DNA of 37,635 nucleotides from the NCBI GenBank assembly GCA_018827205.1, contig JAHJXZ010000177.1:1-37635 (forward strand), written 5' to 3'. The stretch is from Gammaproteobacteria bacterium. GTDB taxonomy: Bacteria > Pseudomonadota > Gammaproteobacteria > Pseudomonadales > Pseudomonadaceae. The notes beneath the pieces were generated by a model that was given only the letters and a program-made list of their open reading frames with translations, did not search any database and was not told the origin of the DNA. The translations under genes were made by a program, and so were the position numbers. Shown piece by piece: positions 22,591 through 29,904 of the stretch (the first letter of the stretch is position 1; each line of letters starts with the position of its first letter).

Positions 22591-25305
22591 TCATGCTGCA
22601 GCCGCCTTGACGTGATCCCACGCCGACACGTTCCAGCCCGCAGCCTTCGCGGCACCGCGCCACTTATCGACCATCTTTCCCAACTGGGCCGCATTCAAGG
22701 ATGGGGCCGGGGAAGGCTCCAGATCAGCAGGGAAGAAGAACGCACCAAAGCGCCTGCTCGTGCCCTCATTCCAAGGGATGCTGCGCGTCTTCTCAACCTC
22801 CGCGCTCACAAACAGGCTGAACTTTGTGTGGCTTAGCGCGTGCTCCTTGTTGCGCTGACACCACTCGGTAAACAGCGCGTACAGGTCAGTGCTCAAGCAA
22901 CCGCCCCACAAGTTGGGGCCCAGCTCGCCCACCCGCCACATATGCACAAAGGTCTGCCACGCTGCCCGGCTCAAGGCCACCAAGCGTTCACGCGCATCGG
23001 TCTTCGGAGGCCGAGTGCGTTGGTCGAAGTCGCCCAGGTCAATCGAGAGCAGCCACGCATAAAGCGCAGCCACACCTCCATTGCGCAACTCAGCACCAAT
23101 CGCCTTCTGCCGCGCTGCGGGCAATGTCTCCATCGGCCACATCACCAGCAAGCGCCGGTCGCTCTCGCTGATCGGCCAGGGCAGAATCTCGTTCGACAGA
23201 AACACGGCGTTCATATGGTTGGCTTCCTCCCAACCATTGATGAACTTGCTCTCCATCCGCACCGTCTTGCCGGTGATCAGATGCTTGATCTTGCCCACCT
23301 GGTTGTAACGCTGATCGCGGCTCACAACCTCTTCGAACACCGCCCACAGCTTGCGGCTCTGCCAGGCGTTGAAGTTCGACTCAAGCTGCGTCTGCCCAAC
23401 CGTTGCCGCGTACTGGCCGTACAGCTCGCCCATCGCATCAGCAAACAGCAGGCTCTTGCCCGAGCCTTCCATAATCGAGTGCATCAGCACGGCCGTATCC
23501 ATCTTGGCGCCGGGGTGCTGCAGCGGGTACGCCAACCAGCGCACCAACCAATCGCGGGAAGCCTCATCGTGGTTACACAAAAAGTCGATCAGCCAGATCA
23601 GGTTGGCGCAGGCCTCATCATTGCGCTCAGGCGCTAGAGGCAGGCCGTCATAAGTGTTGATGTAAACGGCAGGGTCTTTCGTCATGGTTGGGTCGAACAC
23701 GATGTGGTCAACATCCACCACCCGCCGCTCGGCACTGTTCAACCACAGCGCATAGGCATCGCCCAGCGCCATCTTTACCGCACCTTCAGGCACGCGGCGT
23801 TTCTTCTGCCGGTCCCACACATCCTTGGTGCCGTCGATGTACACATAGCGCTCAACCGGCGGCATACCCAGAGCACCGCCCTTCTTGCCGGTCAAGCGCT
23901 TGGCCTGCTGGATATCGCGCACATGGTCAGCCGCCACAACCCGCCGGGTATCGTCGGTCAGCGCCAACCACTCTTTCGCCAACGGCTTGCCCACCAGCGC
24001 TTCAAAGGCCGTCTTCTTCATCAGCAGGGCCTTGTCCCCGTCCCACACCTGGGTGGTGCCCTCCACCAATGCATAGCGCCGGGTCACCTGGGCAAGCGTC
24101 AGCGCCTCCCCCGCGCCCCCAGTAGTGCCGGCGGTGGAATTTTCGGGCGCGCAGTCATCAGATGGGGCGCGGGGAAGATCCTCAACCGGCGCAGCAGGCT
24201 CAAGCAACAACGCCGCCAGCAACTGCTCGCGCACAACATCGAGGCCCTGGGCAACATGCAAGTCATTCCAATCCTTGCCATCAGCGCCCTGCGGGAACAC
24301 CGCAACCGCGCCGCATTGCTGCGCTGCAAGTTCTGCCTTGGCACGCCCCGGGTTGCCAGCTGTGGTCGGGTCATCATCACCACAAATCACCAAGCGCGCC
24401 GCCGGGTAGATAACTCGCACACGCGCGGCAACCTTCGGCAAGTTGCCAGAATCAACACCGACCACCACCGGCCAGCCCGCTGCCATATGGCAACTCGCAG
24501 CTGTGGCATAACCCTCAGCCAGCCCAACTATCTGCGCAGCTGCATCATCAGCCACCACATGAAAACAGCCGCTCTTGCGGCCGTACTTCGGGAATAGCTT
24601 CTTACCTGTGCTGCTCACCTGCTGCAGGCTATGCAACCGCCCGGCCTCATCGCACAGCGGCATCACCATGTCGCCACGGCGCAAGACCAGCATCGACAAA
24701 TGCGCGGGCCGGGGGCTTGGCACGCTTTTCAGGTAACGCTGGGCATCCTCACCCACCCACAGCTGGCAGCGTTCTGCCTGGTCATCAATTTCCAGCACAA
24801 GCGTATGGCGCATGTAACCAATACCAAAAGCGCCCACCTGTTTGCTCTCCAGGTAGGCGCTCTTGCCATCAGTCGTAGTGTGCTGCGCCCAAATCACCGC
24901 GCACTCAGCGGCAACCTTGGCCCGCATGCGCTCGAGCAGCGCTTCATCGGCTTCTACTTCAGCTTGGCGGGCAATGCGTCGGGCTTCGTGCTCGCGGGCA
25001 AAGCGGCGCTTATCCTCGGCTGTCAGCTCGGTTTTATCAGGCGTCCACCCGTTATCCATCGCCAGCTTGATGACCGTACCCAGCCCGGTACCGGCCTTTC
25101 GGAAGCTCTTCCAAACGGTCTTAGCATCACTCAGCTTGTACCCGGTACCGGACTGGCTCCACGTGTCCCACGCATCCCAACCGTTGGTACCGAACTCAGC
25201 CTTGATGCCCATACCCACCTGCACCCAGGTTTCGCGATCCGTGGCGGGGATGAAGCGCAGCAGCACGCGCAGCTCTTCCAGTGAAACAGGGATCTGATCA
25301 GCCAC
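22591..25305 (-). CDS. Replicative primase-helicase (PriCT-2, Toprim, D5-like ATPase)
   Basis: The 904-residue product is the phage replication protein. Residues about 5-90 form a PriCT-2-type domain (FIPATDRETWVQVGMGIKAE, WSQSGTGY, VWKSFR). Residues about 255-350 are a Toprim domain with VGLAEGYATAA (Glu264), VICGDDD (310-312) and KDWNDLH. Residues about 540-780 form an SF3/D5-like helicase with Walker A MEGSGKS (612-618), FEEVVSRDQRYNQVGKIKHL and VFLSNEILPWP. The C-terminus probably binds DNA. It makes primers and unwinds DNA at the phage origin. The start overlaps the DksA-like gene by 8 bases. The CCCAACACA array lies directly downstream. Confidence 0.9.
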   Translation of the reverse strand: MADQIPVSLEELRVLLRFIPATDRETWVQVGMGIKAEFGTNGWDAWDTWSQSGTGYKLSDAKTVWKSFRKAGTGLGTVIKLAMDNGWTPDKTELTAEDKRRFAREHEARRIARQAEVEADEALLERMRAKVAAECAVIWAQHTTTDGKSAYLESKQVGAFGIGYMRHTLVLEIDDQAERCQLWVGEDAQRYLKSVPSPRPAHLSMLVLRRGDMVMPLCDEAGRLHSLQQVSSTGKKLFPKYGRKSGCFHVVADDAAAQIVGLAEGYATAASCHMAAGWPVVVGVDSGNLPKVAARVRVIYPAARLVICGDDDPTTAGNPGRAKAELAAQQCGAVAVFPQGADGKDWNDLHVAQGLDVVREQLLAALLLEPAAPVEDLPRAPSDDCAPENSTAGTTGGAGEALTLAQVTRRYALVEGTTQVWDGDKALLMKKTAFEALVGKPLAKEWLALTDDTRRVVAADHVRDIQQAKRLTGKKGGALGMPPVERYVYIDGTKDVWDRQKKRRVPEGAVKMALGDAYALWLNSAERRVVDVDHIVFDPTMTKDPAVYINTYDGLPLAPERNDEACANLIWLIDFLCNHDEASRDWLVRWLAYPLQHPGAKMDTAVLMHSIMEGSGKSLLFADAMGELYGQYAATVGQTQLESNFNAWQSRKLWAVFEEVVSRDQRYNQVGKIKHLITGKTVRMESKFINGWEEANHMNAVFLSNEILPWPISESDRRLLVMWPMETLPAARQKAIGAELRNGGVAALYAWLLSIDLGDFDQRTRPPKTDARERLVALSRAAWQTFVHMWRVGELGPNLWGGCLSTDLYALFTEWCQRNKEHALSHTKFSLFVSAEVEKTRSIPWNEGTSRRFGAFFFPADLEPSPAPSLNAAQLGKMVDKWRGAAKAAGWNVSAWDHVKAAAA

Positions 25306-25510
25306 GTTTCAGCTCCCGCAACTGCTGGCAATCAATGCAGCGCTGGCAGCCCGGCACTGCCGCGCGGCGTGCTTGGGGTATCTCAACCCCGCAGCTTTCG
25401 CACCACTCGGCGCTGGTGGCCTGGCCACCTGCGCGCCGCTGGTGTTGCGCCAGGGCCTGCAGCAGCAGGTGCTCGGCATGCTCGTTCGCGTCGTCGATAA
25501 GGTCAGCCAT
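25298..25510 (-). CDS. TraR/DksA-like zinc-finger protein
   Basis: The 70-residue product starts MADLIDDANEHAEHLLLQAL and has the C4 zinc finger CESC...CIDC (Cys37, Cys40, Cys58, Cys61). An Asp-rich tip (DLIDDAN) precedes the N-terminal helix. This is the form of short TraR-like proteins that enter the RNA polymerase secondary channel and change promoter choice without ppGpp. The ATG at 25510 overlaps the CII-like stop by 8 bases, and its own stop overlaps the primase start, so it is translationally coupled to replication. Effects on host promoters are inferred from the family. Confidence 0.85.
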   Translation of the reverse strand: MADLIDDANEHAEHLLLQALAQHQRRAGGQATSAEWCESCGVEIPQARRAAVPGCQRCIDCQQLRELKRG

Positions 25511-25988
25511 TGCTGCCGCCCTCCATCGCCTGGCGCGCACCGGACATAATGCCCAGCAGCTTGCCGATCAATGCATAGCCGTGCTCTTCAAGGTCAGCCA
25601 CTTCGGCCCTATCCCAGCGGCTGTCAGCAGCACCGCACGCCAAGCTGGCAACAAACTCACCCTCCTTGGCCAGCAGCTTGCCCAGCGCCTGCATCGCATC
25701 GCGCGTGGCCGGCACAGGTACGGGCTGATAACTCACCACCCCATACACCTGTTCAAACCAAGCGCGCACAGCCGGGCCACGCACAAGCTCAACAACGCGC
25801 GCCAGGTCATCCGGTCTCAAATGGTGGTCAGGGTAAGCACCTGAAAGGCGCTTTTGAAACGGCCCGTAAGGCTCGCCAAGCATCGCGCAAACGGCCTTGT
25901 GGCCTCCGCGAAACTCACGGCAATCATTGTCGATCGCCACGTCCAACGGCACCGCAGGGCCGCTGTAATCATCGTGCTGGTGCGTCAT
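25503..25988 (-). CDS. CII-like phage regulator
   Basis: The 161-residue product starts MTHQHDDYSGPAVPLDVAID. The N-terminal half reads CREFRGGHKAVCAMLGEPYGPF and RLSGAYPDHHLRPDDLARVVEL, matching the phage regulatory CII (CP76) family. A helical C-terminal half for oligomerisation follows (MQALGKLLAKEGEFVASLA). The gene occupies the cII position after cro and before the replication gene. AGGA lies upstream of the ATG at 25988. It probably influences the lysis-lysogeny choice, as an activator of cI or integrase; the target promoter is not identified. Confidence 0.75.
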   Translation of the reverse strand: MTHQHDDYSGPAVPLDVAIDNDCREFRGGHKAVCAMLGEPYGPFQKRLSGAYPDHHLRPDDLARVVELVRGPAVRAWFEQVYGVVSYQPVPVPATRDAMQALGKLLAKEGEFVASLACGAADSRWDRAEVADLEEHGYALIGKLLGIMSGARQAMEGGSNG

Positions 25989-26135
25989 GGTAGTAATTCC
26001 TGCCAACTACCATAGCCACAGGCAGGGCTGCGCCCTATCCTATGCCTACAGCAGCCAAAACCCCTTATGTACGTGCTGTGCCTCGGGGGCTTCGGTTGTT
26101 GAGGTGTTGCGGCTGGTAACCGCTTCACCGGACCG

Positions 26136-26181
26136 CCAGACCAGGGCTGAAACTTTGGTGAGTGGACCGCCCTAGGTCTGG
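26136..26181. repeat. Imperfect inverted repeat between cro and the CII-like gene
   Basis: CCAGACCAGGGC (26136-26147) is repeated in reverse as GCCCTAGGTCTGG (26169-26181) with one extra base, separated by about 21 bases. A direct repeat GGACCGCC overlaps both arms. No T-run follows on either strand, so it is not a plain terminator. It could be an operator or a transcript structure such as a nut-like or pause element. No gene is visible in the rest of the 26007-26230 gap. Confidence 0.5.
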
Positions 26182-26230
26182 CCTCTATTGCACCTGCCGC
26201 AGAAGCGTCAGGTTTGTTGCTCTTGAAACA

Positions 26231-26485
26231 TCAAGCCGCCGACGCTTCCACGTCATCTGGCAAACAGAAAACATCAGGCCGCAGTCGCTCGCGCGGGATG
26301 GCAGTAAGCAGCTCAACACGCAAAACCAGCTCTGCAGGTAACTCGCCTTTTTTGAGCCAGTAAGAAACCAGCTGCTGCGATACCGGCCGCGCATCCGTGC
26401 TTAAGCGCTGGGCGAAGTGCGCCTGGCCACCAAGCTTTTGGATAGCCTCCGAAAACGCATCACGCATGGCATCTATGTGGCTCAT
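26231..26485 (-). CDS. Cro-like repressor (YdaS-type helix-turn-helix)
   Basis: The 84-residue product starts MSHIDAMRDAFSEAIQKLGG. It has a helix-turn-helix (QAHFAQRLSTDARPVSQQLVSYWLKKG) with the W-x-x-x-G after the recognition helix that is typical of YdaS/Cro proteins. GAGG lies 5 bases before the ATG. It is the first gene of the leftward operon and is divergent from the CI-like gene across a 106-base control region. It probably represses cI transcription during lytic growth. Confidence 0.85.
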   Translation of the reverse strand: MSHIDAMRDAFSEAIQKLGGQAHFAQRLSTDARPVSQQLVSYWLKKGELPAELVLRVELLTAIPRERLRPDVFCLPDDVEASAA

Positions 26486-26534
26486 CTCAACCTCTCGGTT
26501 ACGTCTAAGGCGAGAACTTACGGCTTTTTTTGTT

Positions 26535-26549
26535 AAGACTCAACGTCTT
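26535..26549. promoter_or_regulatory. Candidate operator AAGAC-n5-GTCTT in the cI/cro control region
   Basis: A perfect 15-bp palindrome with 5-bp arms sits in the middle of the 26486-26591 intergenic region. The half-sites recur nearby, as GTCT at 26496-26499 and GAAGAC at 26560-26565, which suggests two or three operators as in lambda. The region also has AT-rich stretches able to serve as divergent promoters, but I could not pick -10/-35 pairs with confidence. Confidence 0.6.
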
Positions 26550-26591
26550 TTTACGTTTGAAGACATACAAAATAATTTGTAGGCTCAACGA

Positions 26592-27371
26592 ATGATCATT
26601 ACCCGCCTTACACCAAGCCCTATTGCCGCCCTATTCAAGGCTCGCCGCGAAGAGCTGGAGCTCACCCAACAAGAAGTCGCCGACCGCGTGACAGAGCTTT
26701 TGCCGGCCCGTGAAAAGCTCACCCAGCAGTCATATGCAGCATTTGAGCGAGGCAAATCGCAGACCTCGAAACATGCCATGCAGATCGCCAACGTGCTGAA
26801 AATCCCGCTGGAGCGCTTAACGGCCATATCTATAGGTGAAGTTTCTTCGGCTCAGGAACCACGCGCCTCATACGGCCCAACTGAACCAAGCGCGATTTTC
26901 TTAGGCGCAATATCGACCTGGGACGATTCAACACCGCTAGATGACGATGAGATCGAGGTGCCATTGCTCAAGGAAGTAGAGCTGTCCGCCGGTAGCGGGC
27001 GCATATCCATTCAGGAACACAGCAAAGCTAAGCTGCGCTTTGGCAGCATCTCACTGCGCCGACAGGGCATAGAGCCGGCCAACGCAGTGTGTGTATCTGT
27101 CTATGGCAACAGCATGGAGCCTGTCCTGCCCCATGGCAGCACGGCAGGTGTTGATAGAGGCAGAACAACGATTAAAGATGGCGACATTTATGCCCTGTCG
27201 CACAATGGCCACCTACGGGTGAAGCTCCTTTACCGACTACCAACAGGTGGCCTTAGGCTCAGAAGCTTCAACCGCGACGAGCATCCAGACGAGGAATACA
27301 CCCCAGAACAGATTCGCGACCAAGACCTCACTATCATCGGCCGCGTATTCTGGTACTCGGTTTTGCGTTAA
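26592..27371 (+). CDS. CI-like repressor, HTH plus S24 self-cleavage domain
   Basis: The 259-residue product has an N-terminal HTH (about 11-76: LFKARREELELTQQEVADRV, QSYAAFERGKSQTS). After a linker, a LexA/CI-type S24 domain carries GNSMEP with nucleophile Ser174 and RVKLLYR with Lys211. VELSAGSGRI contains Ala133-Gly134, a possible autocleavage bond. It should hold the prophage silent and be inactivated by RecA after DNA damage. The ATG at 26592 has only a weak AGG upstream, as often seen for cI. It is divergent from cro and ends at an intrinsic terminator. Mechanism is from the family. Confidence 0.92.
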   Translation: MIITRLTPSPIAALFKARREELELTQQEVADRVTELLPAREKLTQQSYAAFERGKSQTSKHAMQIANVLKIPLERLTAISIGEVSSAQEPRASYGPTEPSAIFLGAISTWDDSTPLDDDEIEVPLLKEVELSAGSGRISIQEHSKAKLRFGSISLRRQGIEPANAVCVSVYGNSMEPVLPHGSTAGVDRGRTTIKDGDIYALSHNGHLRVKLLYRLPTGGLRLRSFNRDEHPDEEYTPEQIRDQDLTIIGRVFWYSVLR

Positions 27372-27388
27372 CTGCACCACATTTAACA

Positions 27389-27413
27389 AGCCCGCCATGC
27401 GCGGGCTTTTTGT
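27389..27413 (+). terminator. Intrinsic terminator of the CI gene
   Basis: The stem AGCCCGC/GCGGGCT with a 5-base loop is followed by TTTTTGTT, 17 bases after the repressor stop. It separates repressor transcription from the early operon. Confidence 0.88.
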
Positions 27414-27442
27414 TGTCCGCAACCAATAAACAAAAAACATTG

Positions 27443-27470
27443 TTGCGTTTAACGTGTTTTCTTGTAATCT
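27443..27470 (+). promoter_or_regulatory. Candidate sigma70-type promoter of the plus-strand early operon
   Basis: TTGCGT (27443-27448), 16 bases, then TAATCT (27465-27470), placed 37 bases before the first early gene. It lies just after the repressor terminator, so the operon needs a promoter here. The -10 match is only moderate. Confidence 0.4.
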
Positions 27471-27506
27471 GCATCCGTACCCCTTACCAAGGTCACGGAG
27501 CACCCC

Positions 27507-27698
27507 ATGCACACAGCACATCACCAAACCCGCTGCCCGGTGTATCTGCACCCAGCATCGGCATCTAACCCAGCAACTGTTCGCAGCATTCAGCAGGCCA
27601 CCGGCCAGCTGGTAGTCATCAGCTGCGGCCGCACCATCCTCAAACCCACCGCCACCCCTGCCGACCCTTTCGGCCCATTCGGGGGTGACGCAGCATGA
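27507..27698 (+). CDS. First early-operon protein, unknown
   Basis: The 63-residue product starts MHTAHHQTRCPVYLHPASAS and ends GPFGGDAA. GGAG lies 6 bases before the ATG, and the stop overlaps the next ATG as ATGA. Sequence features are a short His/Cys-containing start, a central VVISCGRTI strand and a Pro/Gly tail. No family recognised. Being first in the early transcript suggests expression soon after induction, possibly as a host-takeover protein; no direct evidence. Confidence 0.6.
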   Translation: MHTAHHQTRCPVYLHPASASNPATVRSIQQATGQLVVISCGRTILKPTATPADPFGPFGGDAA

Positions 27699-28006
27699 GT
27701 ACCAATCACCCCACCATCGCCATGCAGTGTTTTATGCAGGGATTGGCCAACGAGATCAAAGACTGCCGCACCGCATCGTATGACTTTGCAGTTGAGGCGA
27801 GCGTATATAACGCCATTGGCCAAACCGTAGCAGCACTCAACCTGGAAGCTATCACCGGTCAACAGTACGACCGCCTCACAGCGATGGCGATGAATGCCGC
27901 CTCCCTGCGCCGTGAAGAACTGCTGCTTAAGCACCCTGCTCACAGCCGCGCCGCCCTGCAGTCTTACCAACAGCGCCAGGCCGCAAAAAAGCAGGTGACC
28001 GCATGA
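27695..28006 (+). CDS. Helical early protein, unknown
   Basis: The 103-residue product starts MSTNHPTIAMQCFMQGLANE. It is mostly helical, with a central LNLEAITGQQYDRLTAMAMNAASLRR and a basic C-terminus (YQQRQAAKKQVTA). It overlaps both neighbours by 4 bases, so translation is coupled to the kinase gene downstream. No family recognised. Confidence 0.62.
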   Translation: MSTNHPTIAMQCFMQGLANEIKDCRTASYDFAVEASVYNAIGQTVAALNLEAITGQQYDRLTAMAMNAASLRREELLLKHPAHSRAALQSYQQRQAAKKQVTA

Positions 28007-28578
28007 GCCATCTTCTTATCGGCCTGCACGGTCTTGCACGCACCGGCAAAGACACCGCAGCCAGTTACCTGGCCGCGCACTACGCTCTGCTCAGCTACGC
28101 CTTTGCTGACCCACTCAAGGCCGCACTGGCTCAACTGTTCGGCCTCACCTCAGCTCACCTGGAAGGCGCGCTGAAAGAGCTGCCTTTGCCCGATATCGGC
28201 AAGTCCCCGCGCGAGCTTATGCAGCTGCTCGGCACGGAGTGGGCACGCAACCTGGTGCACCGCGACCTGTGGCTGCTGCTGGCAAAGCAGAACATTGGCG
28301 CCCAGCTCGATGCTGACCAAGCGCACTACAACGGCGTAATCATCCGCGATGTCAGGTTTGAGAACGAAGCGCAGTGGATACGCAGCCAAGGCGGCGTTGT
28401 TGTGCACATCCTACGGCCAGACGCTCAGCCAGTAGCTGCCCACATCAGCGAAACCCCGCTAATGCGCGGCAACAAAGACGCAATGGTGCACAACACCGGC
28501 AGCATCGACGATTTCCACGGCGAGCTCCGCAGCTTGATGATCTACCTGCAGCGCCGCCACGCGCTCAACGCAGCCTGA
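28003..28578 (+). CDS. Deoxynucleoside monophosphate kinase-like protein
   Basis: The 191-residue product starts MSHLLIGLHGLARTGKDTAA with a P-loop GLARTGKDT (10-18). LSYAFADPLKAALAQLFGL, GKSPRELMQLLGTEWARNLV and VIIRDVRFENEAQWIRSQGG follow, the pattern of phage dNMP kinases (T4 gp1 type). These phosphorylate dNMPs for DNA synthesis, sometimes including modified nucleotides. It starts in a 4-base overlap with the previous gene. Context with a cytosine methyltransferase and an HD phosphohydrolase-like protein points to nucleotide metabolism. Confidence 0.82.
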   Translation: MSHLLIGLHGLARTGKDTAASYLAAHYALLSYAFADPLKAALAQLFGLTSAHLEGALKELPLPDIGKSPRELMQLLGTEWARNLVHRDLWLLLAKQNIGAQLDADQAHYNGVIIRDVRFENEAQWIRSQGGVVVHILRPDAQPVAAHISETPLMRGNKDAMVHNTGSIDDFHGELRSLMIYLQRRHALNAA

Positions 28579-28588
28579 GGCCCCGCCA

Positions 28589-28864
28589 ATGAACCGCGAC
28601 CTTAACCAGGCTGCCGCCGTGCTCGGCATTGGCCCGCGCAAGCTGCGCGACCAGCTGCGTGAGCGCGGCATCATCAACCACCAGGGCGATCTGGCGTGCC
28701 GCTACCGCGACAAAGGCCACCTCTACACCGAGACCCGCCGCCGCTGGAACAAGGCCATCAACGGCTGGAGCCACTACGGCGCCGTAATGGTCACCGAGGC
28801 CGGTATCAGCTGGCTTGCCCAGCAGCTGGCCAAGCCGGTTGTGCAGAAGGATTCCGCCGCATGA
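28589..28864 (+). CDS. KilAC-type DNA-binding protein (antirepressor C-terminal domain alone)
   Basis: The 91-residue product starts MNRDLNQAAAVLGIGPRKLR and continues DQLRERGIINHQGDLACRYR, then GHLYTETRRRW and AVMVTEAGISWLAQQLA. This is the phage antirepressor KilAC domain: an HTH on the pattern AxxLGI-xxKLxxxLRERGI, then a strand pair and VTxxGxxWL. Usually it is fused to a BRO/AntA or Rha N-terminal domain, which is missing here. It may modulate CI or bind phage DNA directly. Its stop overlaps the next ATG. Confidence 0.78.
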   Translation: MNRDLNQAAAVLGIGPRKLRDQLRERGIINHQGDLACRYRDKGHLYTETRRRWNKAINGWSHYGAVMVTEAGISWLAQQLAKPVVQKDSAA

Positions 28865-29223
28865 TCAGCCCAGCCAACCAAGCCATAGGCGCCCTCAAAC
28901 TGGCCGTGCTGAACATTGAGCACCCAGGCACCGTCAGCCCTGCAACCGTAACCACGGCCTGCACTGACGCCGCTAGCCGCCTGCAAAGCAACCAGCCCCA
29001 CGCGGATGACCTGGTGCGCCTCTACTCCCAGCTGCTGGCCGTAACCCCACCGGGCTACTGGCCGCACGTAACGCTGGTAGACGACGCCCCAGTCAACTTC
29101 GGCTGCGTCATCACCGATGCCGCCGGCAACGTGGTTGACCGCCAAGTGGGCAAAACAACCGAAGGCATCACCGAGATGATCCGCCTGCGCTTCACGCGCC
29201 CCACAGCGGAGAACAAACCGTGA
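28861..29223 (+). CDS. Unknown early protein
   Basis: The 120-residue product starts MISPANQAIGALKLAVLNIE. It has a helical N-terminal half (residues 1-60) and a strand-rich second half with PHVTLVDDAPVNFGCVITDA and GNVVDRQVGKTTEGITEMIR. The ATG overlaps the KilAC stop and the stop overlaps the following GTG. I recognise no family. The NFGCVITDAAGNVVDRQVG segment looks like a small beta-meander rather than an enzyme core. Confidence 0.62.
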   Translation: MISPANQAIGALKLAVLNIEHPGTVSPATVTTACTDAASRLQSNQPHADDLVRLYSQLLAVTPPGYWPHVTLVDDAPVNFGCVITDAAGNVVDRQVGKTTEGITEMIRLRFTRPTAENKP

Positions 29224-29468
29224 TCGACCGCCTTGAGTACCTGAAACAGCAGTACCCCATCGGTTACCTGACCATCGAGCAATTGCTGGCCCTGGAACCG
29301 TTCAGGAACGTACCCAGCCTGCGCGCCTTGCGCCGCCATGTTGACTCCGGCCGGCTCGACCTCCGCCTGAGCCGCCTTAACGACCTGCCAGGCGCCCGCT
29401 GGATTGTTTACACGCACCACCTTGCCGAATGGCTCGACCGCCAGGAAGCCGCCGCAGACGCGGCATAA
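29220..29468 (+). CDS. PrtN/excisionase-like small DNA-binding protein
   Basis: The 82-residue product begins at a GTG that overlaps the previous stop (GTGA). It reads LEYLKQQYPIGYLTIEQLLA, then LRALRRHVDSGRLDLRLSRL and ARWIVYTHHLAEWLDRQEAA. This follows the plan of the pyocin activator PrtN family: a short HTH, GRLxLxxxR, and a final VxxxxLAxWLD helix. It is also similar in size and plan to phage excisionases. It might control excision or early transcription. The match is by pattern only. Confidence 0.6.
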   Translation: MIDRLEYLKQQYPIGYLTIEQLLALEPFRNVPSLRALRRHVDSGRLDLRLSRLNDLPGARWIVYTHHLAEWLDRQEAAADAA

Positions 29469-29507
29469 CCCGCCCAACCAGGGCACACCAACCAAGAGGC
29501 ACAGCAC

Positions 29508-29855
29508 ATGAAAGCAACCGACACCACCGAGTTCCTCGGCTCACTCAACGCCGGCGTATTTGCTCAGCAAGTAGGCCGCGCCCTATCTGATGTAGCCGCT
29601 GGCGTTGTTGACCACGGCAAAAAAGGGAAGGTCGTACTGACCTTTGAGCTGAGCCAGATCGGCGAAAGCAATCAGGTGAAGATCAACCACAAACTGGACT
29701 TCGCCCAACCCACCAAACGCGGCACCAAGCGCGAAGACACCGCGCTGGATACCCCGATGTACGTCACTGCCAACGGCATCGAGCTGTTCCAAAACGACCC
29801 CACCGCCCAGCTGTTCAGCAAGCAGGACACGCCGGTGATCGCCCGCGAAGTTTAA
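29508..29855 (+). CDS. YfdP-position early protein, unknown
   Basis: The 115-residue product starts MKATDTTEFLGSLNAGVFAQ. It has a helix, then strands GKVVLTFELSQIG and NQVKINHKLDFAQPTKRGTK, and a C-terminal GIELFQNDPTAQLFSKQDTP that repeats the FxNDPxAQLFSKQD type of ending. It directly precedes a DUF2303/YfdQ gene, as yfdP precedes yfdQ in the E. coli CPS-53 prophage; length also agrees (about 120). AGAGG lies about 10 bases before the ATG in an 18-base leader that is repeated exactly at 30761-30778. Function unknown. Confidence 0.68.
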   Translation: MKATDTTEFLGSLNAGVFAQQVGRALSDVAAGVVDHGKKGKVVLTFELSQIGESNQVKINHKLDFAQPTKRGTKREDTALDTPMYVTANGIELFQNDPTAQLFSKQDTPVIAREV

Positions 29856-29904
29856 GCAGCCTACCACCCCTTAGAAGCAAGCCACTCACCAAAAGGAAGC
29901 ACCC

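Noticed and set aside
22247-22663. Cys/Trp/Val-rich frame reading GLCWVCWVC on the minus strand
   Set aside because: The odd composition is produced by translating the CCCAACACA repeat array; it overlaps the ends of two real genes and has no RBS.
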